This document shows, in pieces, positions 35,865 through 43,396 of a stretch of DNA of 64,000 bases. A model generated the notes under the pieces. That model was given only the letters and a program-made list of their open reading frames with translations, had not been told where the DNA came from and ran no database searches. The stretch is from JBBATK01 sp039810585 (lineage in GTDB: Bacteria > Bacteroidota > Ignavibacteria > Kapaibacteriales > NICIL-2). The stretch is taken from positions 1 to 64,000 of the forward strand of contig JBDHXF010000007.1 in NCBI GenBank assembly GCA_039810585.1. Direction: 5' to 3'. The translations under genes were made by a program, and so were the position numbers. Each line of letters opens with the position of its first letter. The first letter of the stretch is position 1.

Positions 35865-36440
35865 CTATCCCTTTTTAACTGTTAGGCTAAAGCTTACCGT
35901 GATATCGTCGCCACTCTTGATAACACCCCACATTGCGGTGGGCGGGTCAACTTTGAAACTGGTCATCTTCATCTTCTTGCTACCCTTAAATTCAATATCT
36001 CCATTGGGAAGAATCTTGGCGGTTACGTTCAGGTCCACGTTTTGAGCCGAGCCGGCAATCGTCATGGTACCATTGGCAACGATGGCATATTCTCCATTCT
36101 TCTTTTCAATGGATTTCATTTTTAACATTTGAAACGTAATCTTCGGATTGTTGTCAGCTTTTAGTGCTTCGTAAATCTTGTCGTCCATTGCTTCCTTCTC
36201 AGACTTGATGGACTTCACCATTACCTCTACCCACATACTATTTACTGTTGCCAAATCGGCGCCGTTCAGTGTGAGATCACTGACAGCATTGACTGTATGT
36301 GCCGGACATGACCAGTCGTGCAGTGTCGATGTACCTGCTACCGTTACTGTAGAACTCTTCGAGCTGTACTTTTCTGCTTGAAGCGTTCCGCTGACGAGGA
36401 GACCTGCGACAATTGCGCAAATCCACAAGACCTTTCTCAT
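35865..36440 (-). CDS. YceI family periplasmic polyisoprenoid/quinone-binding protein (first copy)
   Basis: 191 residues with a signal peptide (VLWICAIVAGLLVSGTLQA). It has the YceI lipocalin-like pattern: VTVAGTSTLHDWSC, VMVKSIKSEKEAMDDKIYEALKADNNPKITF, MTIAGSAQNVDLNVTAK, and the closing KMTSFKVDPPTAMWGVIKSGDDITV. Family members bind long isoprenoid chains such as ubiquinone precursors. It is the first gene of a unit that continues into the porin. AAAGGA precedes the ATG at 36440. The palindrome at 36557-36576 lies about 117 bp upstream. Confidence 0.88.
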   Translation of the reverse strand: MRKVLWICAIVAGLLVSGTLQAEKYSSKSSTVTVAGTSTLHDWSCPAHTVNAVSDLTLNGADLATVNSMWVEVMVKSIKSEKEAMDDKIYEALKADNNPKITFQMLKMKSIEKKNGEYAIVANGTMTIAGSAQNVDLNVTAKILPNGDIEFKGSKKMKMTSFKVDPPTAMWGVIKSGDDITVSFSLTVKKG

Positions 36441-37041
36441 CTCAAATCCTTTCCGTGTTAGTTGTTGATTGTTGGTAACACACGGTCACGGTGCTTTTCG
36501 CCGAATCGCTGTTCCCTTCTGGCTTGACGACCGTTCAACACACCGATCATAAGCCATTAAGATACGTTTATCTTAAAATGAATCAAAGTCATTGGTTGTG
36601 TTGCCCGTTCTATCCGTTGTCAAGTAGCCGTTACAAATATAAGGAATTGAAGACACGATTATCTGTTTTAAAAAAATATTTTTTTTCTTTTTCTTAACAT
36701 TGATCTCACGTCGCTCATCTCTCCGCTATCCCATTTTTAAGCTCAGCTCTGCATACCGGACTATGCTCGTGACCTATTCTTCGTTTTTCTCACGATTTCG
36801 CACATTTTTCGATCTCTGCTAATCGTATCTTTTACTCCGCAATTGCCGTTCCAACTTTTTTTCGCTTCTGAAAAAAACAAGATGCCAGCACACTCGATTT
36901 GGCGGCCAACGCTTTGGTTGGCACTCTACCGCGGCTCTGCCAGGTCGGAAGTGACCTTCCTGCTGAAGACAAACTGACAGAAATCAAGATCAAAAGTTCC
37001 ACCTGACAGGTATGCCTCTCTGTTCGGAAGTACAGGAAACG
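36441..37041. other. Long AT-rich intergenic region upstream of the YceI-porin unit
   Basis: About 600 bp without a convincing coding sequence. It holds the palindrome at 36557-36576, A/T-rich runs at 36668-36695, and a structured GC-richer stretch at 36885-36975. In that stretch GCCAAC-GCTTTG-GTTGGC (36905-36922) and AGGTC-N6-GACCT (36942-36957) can each form hairpins. The last part could be a small RNA; no known RNA family was recognised. Confidence 0.5.
36557..36576. promoter_or_regulatory. Operator-like palindrome upstream of the YceI-porin unit
   Basis: TTAAGATA-N4-TATCTTAA, a perfect 8-bp inverted repeat with a 4-bp spacer. On the minus strand a TATGAT hexamer follows it 5 bp downstream, so it may overlap a promoter. 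The core AGATA-N4-TATCT is shared with the site at 44538-44559. Confidence 0.55.
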
Positions 37042-37076
37042 TTTTATTCGTACGCCCGCAGGGCGTACGAATAAAA
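37042..37076. repeat. Perfect 16-bp-arm hairpin with GCA loop
   Basis: Arms at 37042-37057 and 37061-37076 (TTTTATTCGTACGCCC and its reverse complement) enclose the loop GCA. It directly abuts the operon terminator at 37077-37105. It resembles in geometry the hairpins at 28899-28941 and 47270-47312. Confidence 0.7.
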
Positions 37077-37105
37077 AACCCGATGCGGACGAACCACATC
37101 GGGTT
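37072..37105 (-). terminator. Intrinsic terminator of the multiheme cytochrome operon
   Basis: On the minus strand AACCCGATG pairs with CATCGGGTT around a loop of 11 bases, followed by a T-run (TTTTTTA). It lies 24 bp after the stop of the monoheme cytochrome gene. Confidence 0.85.
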
Positions 37106-37128
37106 AGAGTTTGTGCTGAGAACGCTGC

Positions 37129-37545
37129 TTAGTGAGCGCCGGCGAGTGTTCTGATGTAGTTAATAATCGTCCAACGATCCGTATCGCTCAGCTTGTTCTT
37201 GAAGGTCGGCATTGGATCTCTGCCTTCCGTTGTTTTCCAATAGATAGCACCGTCCGACTCTCTCTGGAACGCGTCAGACGTAAAGTCTCCACACTGTACT
37301 TCAAGATTAGCAGCCTTCGGGCCGTCGCCTTTGCCTTTCACGCCGTGGCATGATTTACAGTTCTTGAGGAACAGCGCTTTTCCGGAAGCCAAGTTTTCAG
37401 CACTGGCGGCAACAGGGTTCTTGACGTGAGCTGCAGATTCCGGTGCAATCCATTTCTTGTTGTCACCGGCAAGAGCGACAACAACACACAGCAATACAAA
37501 GAGTCCGCTGTATGTAACTGTCCGACCGACAAAGAGGTGTTTCAT
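37129..37545 (-). CDS. Periplasmic monoheme c-type cytochrome
   Basis: 138 residues with an N-terminal signal or anchor (VTYSGLFVLLCVVVALAG). One heme-binding site, CKSCH near residue 63, is preceded by SGKALFLKNC and followed by GKGDGPKAANL. The Met ligand is probably in DPMPTFKNKLSD near residue 111. This is the cytochrome c class I / cbb3-subunit-like fold. It is the last gene of the operon; its ATG overlaps the stop of the 206-residue protein gene (37542-37545). It is in the place where ActE-type monoheme cytochromes occur in alternative complex III operons. A likely soluble or tethered electron carrier for the complex encoded upstream. Confidence 0.9.
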   Translation of the reverse strand: MKHLFVGRTVTYSGLFVLLCVVVALAGDNKKWIAPESAAHVKNPVAASAENLASGKALFLKNCKSCHGVKGKGDGPKAANLEVQCGDFTSDAFQRESDGAIYWKTTEGRDPMPTFKNKLSDTDRWTIINYIRTLAGAH

Positions 37546-38162
37546 ACTTTTCCTATACGTTTAATTTTAAAAATCTGGACAATAACATAGACGATTGTCA
37601 ACCACACACCGGCAATCATTGCATTGATGAGCAGTACCATAAGCCAGGGAGCATTGGCACGGGCGGCCCACAATGCGCGTTCGTTCATTTGCGAACTCAA
37701 GTGCGTGGGCGTTCCCCAATGCACCGACAGGCTGGCATCGCAATCTTCGAAGGCATCCGAATCTTCAATCGAAGCAATCACAACGCAGTTCCCTGCTGTG
37801 TCCGCCGGGATATCACTCGGAAAATCCACCACGGCTTGTCCGTGCTCATCGGTAGGATTGACATCCGGTCCGAAGGGAAGCTTTCCGAAATGCCGCTTCA
37901 AATAAAATTTCAATTCTGCACCCACAGCCGGAGCACCCGATTCGTCAACAACAGTTGCCACAATCTGCTTGGCTGAATCTTGTTCTCGCTGCTGCAGACT
38001 AATGGTGACGGTTTTTTGAGCAGGCGCTGCATCGGGCTCCGCTTGTACACCTGCTGTTCCGATCATCACACAGAACAATAGACTCAGGAAGCTTCCTATA
38101 GGTTTATATGTCGAACAGCGGAAGCTGCTCACGGTACGTAGCAAAGGAATGGCGAGACTCAT
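37542..38162 (-). CDS. Periplasmic Ig-like protein with C-terminal membrane anchor (electron-transfer operon)
   Basis: 206 residues of unknown function. A signal-like segment (FLSLLFCVMIGTAGVQA) is followed by an Ig-like/carboxypeptidase-regulatory-like domain at about 45-150 (IVATVVDESGAPAVGAELKFYLKR, then GQAVVDFPSDIPADTAGN). It ends with one strong membrane helix (APWLMVLLINAMIAGVWLTIVYVIVQIF) and a basic tail. The start overlaps the NrfD-like stop by ATGA and the stop overlaps the cytochrome start, so it is made in step with both. It probably assembles with the NrfD-like subunit; this rests on position and topology only. Confidence 0.75.
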   Translation of the reverse strand: MSLAIPLLRTVSSFRCSTYKPIGSFLSLLFCVMIGTAGVQAEPDAAPAQKTVTISLQQREQDSAKQIVATVVDESGAPAVGAELKFYLKRHFGKLPFGPDVNPTDEHGQAVVDFPSDIPADTAGNCVVIASIEDSDAFEDCDASLSVHWGTPTHLSSQMNERALWAARANAPWLMVLLINAMIAGVWLTIVYVIVQIFKIKRIGKV

Positions 38163-39517
38163 ACAGCCTCCTCAGAAAGTGATGAGACCGGGGCTACGTG
38201 TTGCTCTTCAATCATTTCCCAAATCGGCAGAATTGGGAAATACCGAATTAAGAGAGTTATGACCATCAGCGATCCGGCCAGGGAACCCGCTGTGATGGAC
38301 CACTCCTGCCATGTTGGCGTGTAATGCATCCACTGCTCCGGAAGATTCTGCATCGGAATAAATGGATGAAGCAGTGTTGGAGTGACAATTAAATAGCGTT
38401 TAAACCAAGCGCCGACAATCACAAACATGGCCGTGACAAACAAGGGCAATGGCTTCCTTCCTTTGCGAAAGAGCAGGACACCGATCGGGAGAATCATTCC
38501 GAAGATCTGCACCAACCAAAACATGGGCGCGAAGCTTCCGGCAAAGAGCTCCATGAGGTGCTCGCCTTCCACGTTCTTCATTTTGTATCCGGTTACTAAG
38601 TACTCGTTCACATTGAAGTAGAGGTAAATGAGCGAGAGCAGCACGAGGAACTTCCCCATGTTGTCGAAATGCATGTCCTTAATATGCTCATGCAGATGAT
38701 ATCGTTCGCGAAGAACATACATAGCGGCAATCACACCAGCGCAGCCAACCATGAAGGCACCGGAGACGAAGTAGGGACCGAAGTTTGTACTGTCCCACCC
38801 CACTCTGAACGTCGTGGCAAATAACCAGGACGTGACCGTGTGAATCGACAAGGCCAAAGGAATAATCAGCACTGCCAAAATCTTTGTTGATCGATTAAGA
38901 ATGGCATACTGCTCTTTCGTGCCCTTCCAACCCATGGAGAGTAAACCGTAGATTTTTAATTGCATCTTTGAGAAGCGTGCACTGCGCTTGCTCATGAGAG
39001 CCAAATCGGGAAGCAAGGGAAGAAACAGCAATAACACCGATATGGTGAGATAGGTCGTGATGACGATGACGTCCCAAATAATGGGAGACTGTATGCGACC
39101 ATACGCGAAGATGTGCCAGAAGCGATCGGGACGGCCCATGTCCACAATAATGATCAATCCTGCAAAGGCGATGGCGGAGACTGCTATCACCTCGGCGATG
39201 CGCGTAAGAGGGGTACGCCAGGGAACATCAACTAACTTTAAAATGGCGGCCACTAAGGAGCCCACAAGACTGATCGCAACAAAGAATACAAAATTGGAAA
39301 TGTAGATACCCCACGACGAGAAGTCACGCATATCAGTAACGATCAGTCCTCTGCTCATCTGCTGATAGTACGCCACTAAACCCAGAGCGATAAAGACAAG
39401 AAGTATGCCTACCCACAGTTTGCCAACCATACCGAATTTCGTGGGCATGAGCTCCGAGGCCAAACGTTCTTGCTTATCGTCCAATTGATCAAGATTGAGA
39501 AATTCCTTCTTATTCAT
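38159..39517 (-). CDS. NrfD/ActC-like integral membrane quinone-site subunit
   Basis: 452 residues with about ten predicted membrane helices, from residue 30 to 435. NrfD/PsrC/ActC proteins exchange electrons or protons with quinol at the periplasmic side and hand electrons to a partner iron-sulfur protein. Ten helices and the length fit ActC of alternative complex III and PsrC better than the eight-helix NrfD proteins. DMGRPDRFWHIF after helix 3 and HTVTSWLF in helix 5 are typical family segments. The ATG at 39517 has AAGGAG upstream and overlaps the ferredoxin stop by 8 bases. No molybdopterin catalytic subunit is encoded nearby. Confidence 0.9.
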   Translation of the reverse strand: MNKKEFLNLDQLDDKQERLASELMPTKFGMVGKLWVGILLVFIALGLVAYYQQMSRGLIVTDMRDFSSWGIYISNFVFFVAISLVGSLVAAILKLVDVPWRTPLTRIAEVIAVSAIAFAGLIIIVDMGRPDRFWHIFAYGRIQSPIIWDVIVITTYLTISVLLLFLPLLPDLALMSKRSARFSKMQLKIYGLLSMGWKGTKEQYAILNRSTKILAVLIIPLALSIHTVTSWLFATTFRVGWDSTNFGPYFVSGAFMVGCAGVIAAMYVLRERYHLHEHIKDMHFDNMGKFLVLLSLIYLYFNVNEYLVTGYKMKNVEGEHLMELFAGSFAPMFWLVQIFGMILPIGVLLFRKGRKPLPLFVTAMFVIVGAWFKRYLIVTPTLLHPFIPMQNLPEQWMHYTPTWQEWSITAGSLAGSLMVITLLIRYFPILPIWEMIEEQHVAPVSSLSEEAV

Positions 39518-40478
39518 GGTGCTCCTTTTCAGGATGTTCATTCGGATCGACAAAGGGGAACAAGCGATTGACCGGAGGCAGATAATAGACCCGAGGTTTG
39601 GTTCCAAGATCCTCTAAGTAGCGATACGCCGACTTGTCCTTGAGGAGTTTGCTTAATCTCAGCGTTTCATCACCATTCGATACGGTGTCGTCCAACTCAT
39701 CGCCAAAGTAGAATACGCCATTGGGACATGCCTTCACGCAATCCGGCAGTTTGTCGTGACGAGTATGATTGGGGCAGAAGTCGCACTTCTCCACTGTTCC
39801 GCGCAAGTGCGGGCTGCAGCTCTCGTGCGGTTTAATGGCTTCTTTCTGTTCATCGTTTAATGCATAGAGCTCTGTGCCCCAGTTGAAGATACGTGCTGAG
39901 TAGGGGCAAGCCACCATACAGAAGCGACATCCGATACATCTAGTATTGTCGATGGAAACAATTCCGTCGGACGTTTTAAAGGTGGCGTCGACGGGACATA
40001 CCTTAACGCAGGGCGGGTTGTCGCAATGAAAACATGGAGTCGGCATCCAATATGGTGCGGTCTTTTCCGCGTCCTGCATTTTTTCGACTTTAATGTAGCT
40101 GCGCTCGGGTGGAAGGTAGTGCATTTTCGAACACGCGTTCTTGCACTTGCGAGCGTTTTTGCAGCGAGACAGGTCAATCACCATCACAAATTTTCGGTTG
40201 GGAACGCCTTCGCGAACCACCAGTTCTACTGAGCGCGGAATGTCGACAATTTGGTCGCTGTCTACTTCCACGATTTTACCGTCGGGCGACATCAGCTTTA
40301 CCTTTGATCCCGCTGAGCCCTTTGAATCGCCCTCTGCCATCAAACCCATGGTAGCCGCAGCACCCAAGCCAATTCCTAAACCGGAGCTTAATCCAAGGCG
40401 CAGAAAATTTCGTCGGTTCGATGCTTCGTGTGTGTCCTGCGATTCGTGCGCTTCGTGTCCGTTGAGTTCATTATCCAT
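39510..40478 (-). CDS. Tat-exported four-cluster ferredoxin subunit (DmsB/NrfC/ActB-like)
   Basis: 322 residues. A twin-arginine signal (NRRNFLRLGLSSG, residues 21-33) targets it to the periplasm. Cysteine groups are 106/112/116, 149/152/157/161, 181/184/187/191 and 232/235/247/251, the four-cluster pattern of DmsB-type subunits. In the first group the second ligand position is Ala109 (C-KN-A-RK-C-KNA-C), so one cluster may be [3Fe-4S] or use another ligand. It should carry electrons between the NrfD-like subunit and the cytochromes. GGAGGT precedes the ATG at 40478, which overlaps the upstream small gene by 8 bases. Confidence 0.92.
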   Translation of the reverse strand: MDNELNGHEAHESQDTHEASNRRNFLRLGLSSGLGIGLGAAATMGLMAEGDSKGSAGSKVKLMSPDGKIVEVDSDQIVDIPRSVELVVREGVPNRKFVMVIDLSRCKNARKCKNACSKMHYLPPERSYIKVEKMQDAEKTAPYWMPTPCFHCDNPPCVKVCPVDATFKTSDGIVSIDNTRCIGCRFCMVACPYSARIFNWGTELYALNDEQKEAIKPHESCSPHLRGTVEKCDFCPNHTRHDKLPDCVKACPNGVFYFGDELDDTVSNGDETLRLSKLLKDKSAYRYLEDLGTKPRVYYLPPVNRLFPFVDPNEHPEKEHHE

Positions 40479-40722
40479 GGTCACCTCCGGAACGCATCCA
40501 TTCTTGCACCTGCTCATTGGTAGCTCTGAGCTGTTGTTCAAGTTGTCCGGCCACAACCTGCCGATCAACCTCGACCAAGGTACCGTCGGGGCGCAATAAG
40601 CGAATGGTATCGCGTTCTTTTGAATCCGGCGTGTGATGCACCGCTGCGCTAATTCCTGCAGCCAGAGCCATGCTCACACCTCCGACGAGAAAATCTCGCC
40701 TGTTTGAGTTCTGCGTATCCAT
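40471..40722 (-). CDS. Small Tat-signal protein resembling the N-terminus of the ferredoxin subunit
   Basis: 83 residues. A twin-arginine signal (NRRDFLVGGVSMALAAG) is followed by IRLLRPDGTLVEVDRQVV and a short helix ending RSGGDHG. The next gene has the same layout (NRRNFL, then VKLMSPDGKIVEVDSDQIV), so this looks like a truncated duplicate of the ferredoxin N-terminus with no cysteines. The intact frame, strong ribosome-binding context and 8-base overlap with the ferredoxin argue that it is translated. It may be a Tat-targeted escort or small subunit; function unknown. Confidence 0.75.
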   Translation of the reverse strand: MDTQNSNRRDFLVGGVSMALAAGISAAVHHTPDSKERDTIRLLRPDGTLVEVDRQVVAGQLEQQLRATNEQVQEWMRSGGDHG

Positions 40723-40770
40723 AGAAGTATGCCGAAGGTGAGTAAAAACGGAAGAGAAGTTCTAACTCTG

Positions 40771-40802
40771 CCTACGTGCCGCGCAGGGCGCGGACACGTA
40801 GG
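40771..40802. repeat. Hairpin between the outer-membrane barrel and the small Tat gene
   Basis: CCTACGTG-CCGCGC pairs with GCGCGG-A-CACGTAGG around AGG, with a one-base bulge. It lies 42 bp after the barrel stop, inside the operon, and could separate expression of the two outer-membrane-side genes from the rest. Confidence 0.6.
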
Positions 40803-40844
40803 GAGAGTGATCGTTGAATGTCGATGGGCAGACAGTCAGGAACT

Positions 40845-43382
40845 TTACAACCGAGCAAGCACACTGAACTTGATCATCGAGGCGGTAAAGCTTGTCAGAC
40901 CTACGTAGGAATCCACAACGTCTTCGTTGAACTTGACATATTGATAGTCTAGGCCAACACCAAAGTTGTGAGTAATCATATATTGAAGCATTGCGCCTAG
41001 TTGCAACGAGCTGTACGGTCCGCCAACCCAAGGCATATCTAAACGTGGGTTGGTGACACCAAATCCTGTGATGGGTGCATTTGGATCTTTGTATCCGGAG
41101 GGATAGGTGTTGGATTTAGATAATGAAACGGTGTTGGGATCAATTATTCCGCCGCCAGTACAGCTAATACTTATGGCACTGAGTGTCAAATTCAGATTGG
41201 TCACCAGTTCCGTCGTGAAGTTGACATCAAATTCCGTTGTCTTGATATCCTGATCCACCAAACCGGTGCGCAGATCGCCGAACGGTGCCGTCTTGCCACC
41301 GCTCGTGTCGATGTTCGACGACAAACCGGAGAAGGGCAACGACCAATGATTTTCTGCAAGCTGGAATCCGAGACGCAGGTTCGTTGTTTCCGTAAACGCG
41401 TAACGAATAGCGCCGGTAATGGACGAGATATTAGACTTAAAGGTTAAGTCGCCTGTAGCCGGTAATGACAAGGTAAGTTTCGTTTTCGTCGTGTCGGTAT
41501 ACACGTCGTTATAGAACGAATAGTATGTGTACCACGGGGTCAGATCTCCCTTGCTGTTCTCCAGACGATAGCCAAGAGAAACGGTCAAATCCTTATTCCA
41601 GGTGTAATCGATGTCTGCATTCAACGTCGACTTCGAATCCGGTGTGATCATGTCGAACTGTGGAGCTGCTCCTGAGTACACTTGCTTGTAGTTTGGACTC
41701 AAAGCTTTGCTGGCTGCATACAAGGTACTCGGATCGAAACTACTGGAGTTATCCGTCATCTCATAGCGCACACGCAGAGCAAGATCATTCACCGGCTTGT
41801 AGAATACACTGAACACCGGTGTTGTGCTTGTGGTTTTCTTCGACATGTTGACGTTGTACAATTCCTTCGGAACGATAGCGTTCATGATCGTATCAATGTT
41901 GTACTTAGGTGTGCGAGTGGAAATAGTGAGCCCGACCCGGATGCCCAATCCCGGCATAGGAGCGTAGTTGATTTGCGGACTGATCGTCATCACCGAGTTC
42001 GTGTAACTGATGGTGCTCTTCGTAGTATCGAAATGGAAATTGGTGAAGTTGTACAGATTGGTGGAGTCCAACGACGACGAGAGCATTGTAGATGTTGATG
42101 CGGTTTCCTTGTCGTCATAGTACTTCATTCGAGCTGTAAACTCAAGTTGATTGGTGATCTTACAACTCAACAATGCGGAAGCGATCATACGTTTAAAGGT
42201 CATATCAGCGCTACCCACCGTTGTACCTTGATAGGTTTGAAGTTTGGCGCTATCCTGAACCAACACTCCATACAGGGTCTTCTTTGCAACTGAATCGTAC
42301 CACGTCGTGATCTTTCTCATCAAGCCTTGTTCCAAGCCGGCATTGGCCGAAGAACCGGTTGTGGACTCGTAGCGAACATCGGCGCTGAGTGTACACCACG
42401 GCATGAGTTTGCTCACCAACGAACCAAAGAAGTATGGTGTCTTGCTTGTTCTCTTGTCCTCCCAATTGAAGGTCTTCAGTGCTTCGTTACGAATATTATA
42501 GCCTACAAATCCATTGGCATTGGGTGCATAGGATGCACTCGCCGTTCCGATGCCACTCGCTTCGTTGAGGAAGGTAAGCGACTGAGTGCTGTATGGTGTG
42601 TAAGTGACATCTTGATCAAAACTGCGCTGACCTCCGCCGAGCACTAGATTCGTCTTGATCGATGGCAGGTCTATGTGCAGCTTGGCGGTAACATCATTCG
42701 TCTTATCATTTCGCGGGGTATTCATCCAATAGTAATTGTTGGTACCCAAACTTCCATAGTTGGAGGTTCCGGCCGATGTACCGTTTTTCTCATTGAAGTC
42801 TGCCGTGAGCACGCCATAGTAGTACGTGCTCGTCGTAATCACTTCGTTGCCGTCGCGGCCTGTGGAATTGTAATCCAATTCGATTCCGATGTTCTTGACT
42901 AGAGTAATCAAGAGCGAGGAGTTGAAGGTTTGACGCGTATAGTCGAACGAGTGCAAGTCGGACCAGAGTGAGTCCGGTCGATGGAAGAACTCTTTGGAGC
43001 GATGTAGGCTGACGTTGAAGTCGTAGTTCTCAAACGAACGGACCCGAAGCCCGACATTCGTGTAGGGATCATTAATACCGCTTCCGTTGAGATAGAGCTC
43101 ATTGAAAAATCCACTTTCCTTGGTTTTACTTTGTCCGAACAAACTGAAGTCGGACAGGCAAACTCCGGTGCGGTAGTTGAACTGTTCGTAGTAGCGGTCG
43201 GATGCGTAATCGGCAACACCTCCACTGAGGGCACTGGCTGTTGCGCTACGATATCCAAGAGAAAGTCCGCCGTTAAAGAGGTAAGAACCGCTGTCGTACC
43301 ATTGTGCAGGCTCTTGAGCGCGAAGGGTCAGCGTCAGAGCAAGGGTACAAATCAAAACGAGGCTATGGTGTAGTGTTTTCAT
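40845..43382 (-). CDS. MtrB/PioB-like large outer-membrane beta-barrel of a porin-cytochrome conduit
   Basis: 845 residues with a signal peptide (LHHSLVLICTLALTLTLRAQ). The rest is a long series of amphipathic strands (SLGYRSATAS, GLRVRSFENYDFNVSLHRSKEF, GIELDYNSTGRDGNEV, SLGYRLENSKGDLTPWYTYYS, LRLGFQLAENHW) consistent with 26-28 strands. Length, strand style and the decaheme gene immediately upstream fit the MtrB/PioB family, which sheathes a decaheme cytochrome across the outer membrane. The N-terminal CXXC motif seen in Shewanella MtrB is absent; the only early Cys is in TGVCLSD. AAGGAG precedes the ATG at 43382, 15 bp after the cytochrome stop. Confidence 0.82.
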   Translation of the reverse strand: MKTLHHSLVLICTLALTLTLRAQEPAQWYDSGSYLFNGGLSLGYRSATASALSGGVADYASDRYYEQFNYRTGVCLSDFSLFGQSKTKESGFFNELYLNGSGINDPYTNVGLRVRSFENYDFNVSLHRSKEFFHRPDSLWSDLHSFDYTRQTFNSSLLITLVKNIGIELDYNSTGRDGNEVITTSTYYYGVLTADFNEKNGTSAGTSNYGSLGTNNYYWMNTPRNDKTNDVTAKLHIDLPSIKTNLVLGGGQRSFDQDVTYTPYSTQSLTFLNEASGIGTASASYAPNANGFVGYNIRNEALKTFNWEDKRTSKTPYFFGSLVSKLMPWCTLSADVRYESTTGSSANAGLEQGLMRKITTWYDSVAKKTLYGVLVQDSAKLQTYQGTTVGSADMTFKRMIASALLSCKITNQLEFTARMKYYDDKETASTSTMLSSSLDSTNLYNFTNFHFDTTKSTISYTNSVMTISPQINYAPMPGLGIRVGLTISTRTPKYNIDTIMNAIVPKELYNVNMSKKTTSTTPVFSVFYKPVNDLALRVRYEMTDNSSSFDPSTLYAASKALSPNYKQVYSGAAPQFDMITPDSKSTLNADIDYTWNKDLTVSLGYRLENSKGDLTPWYTYYSFYNDVYTDTTKTKLTLSLPATGDLTFKSNISSITGAIRYAFTETTNLRLGFQLAENHWSLPFSGLSSNIDTSGGKTAPFGDLRTGLVDQDIKTTEFDVNFTTELVTNLNLTLSAISISCTGGGIIDPNTVSLSKSNTYPSGYKDPNAPITGFGVTNPRLDMPWVGGPYSSLQLGAMLQYMITHNFGVGLDYQYVKFNEDVVDSYVGLTSFTASMIKFSVLARL

Positions 43383-43396
43383 GGTTGTACTCCTTG

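Noticed and set aside
36930..36980. Resemblance to bacterial SRP RNA (CAGGTC-GGAA core)
   Set aside because: The GGAA loop is followed by GTGACC, not by the GGAGCA-type strand required for SRP domain IV, and the flanking stem does not extend as expected.
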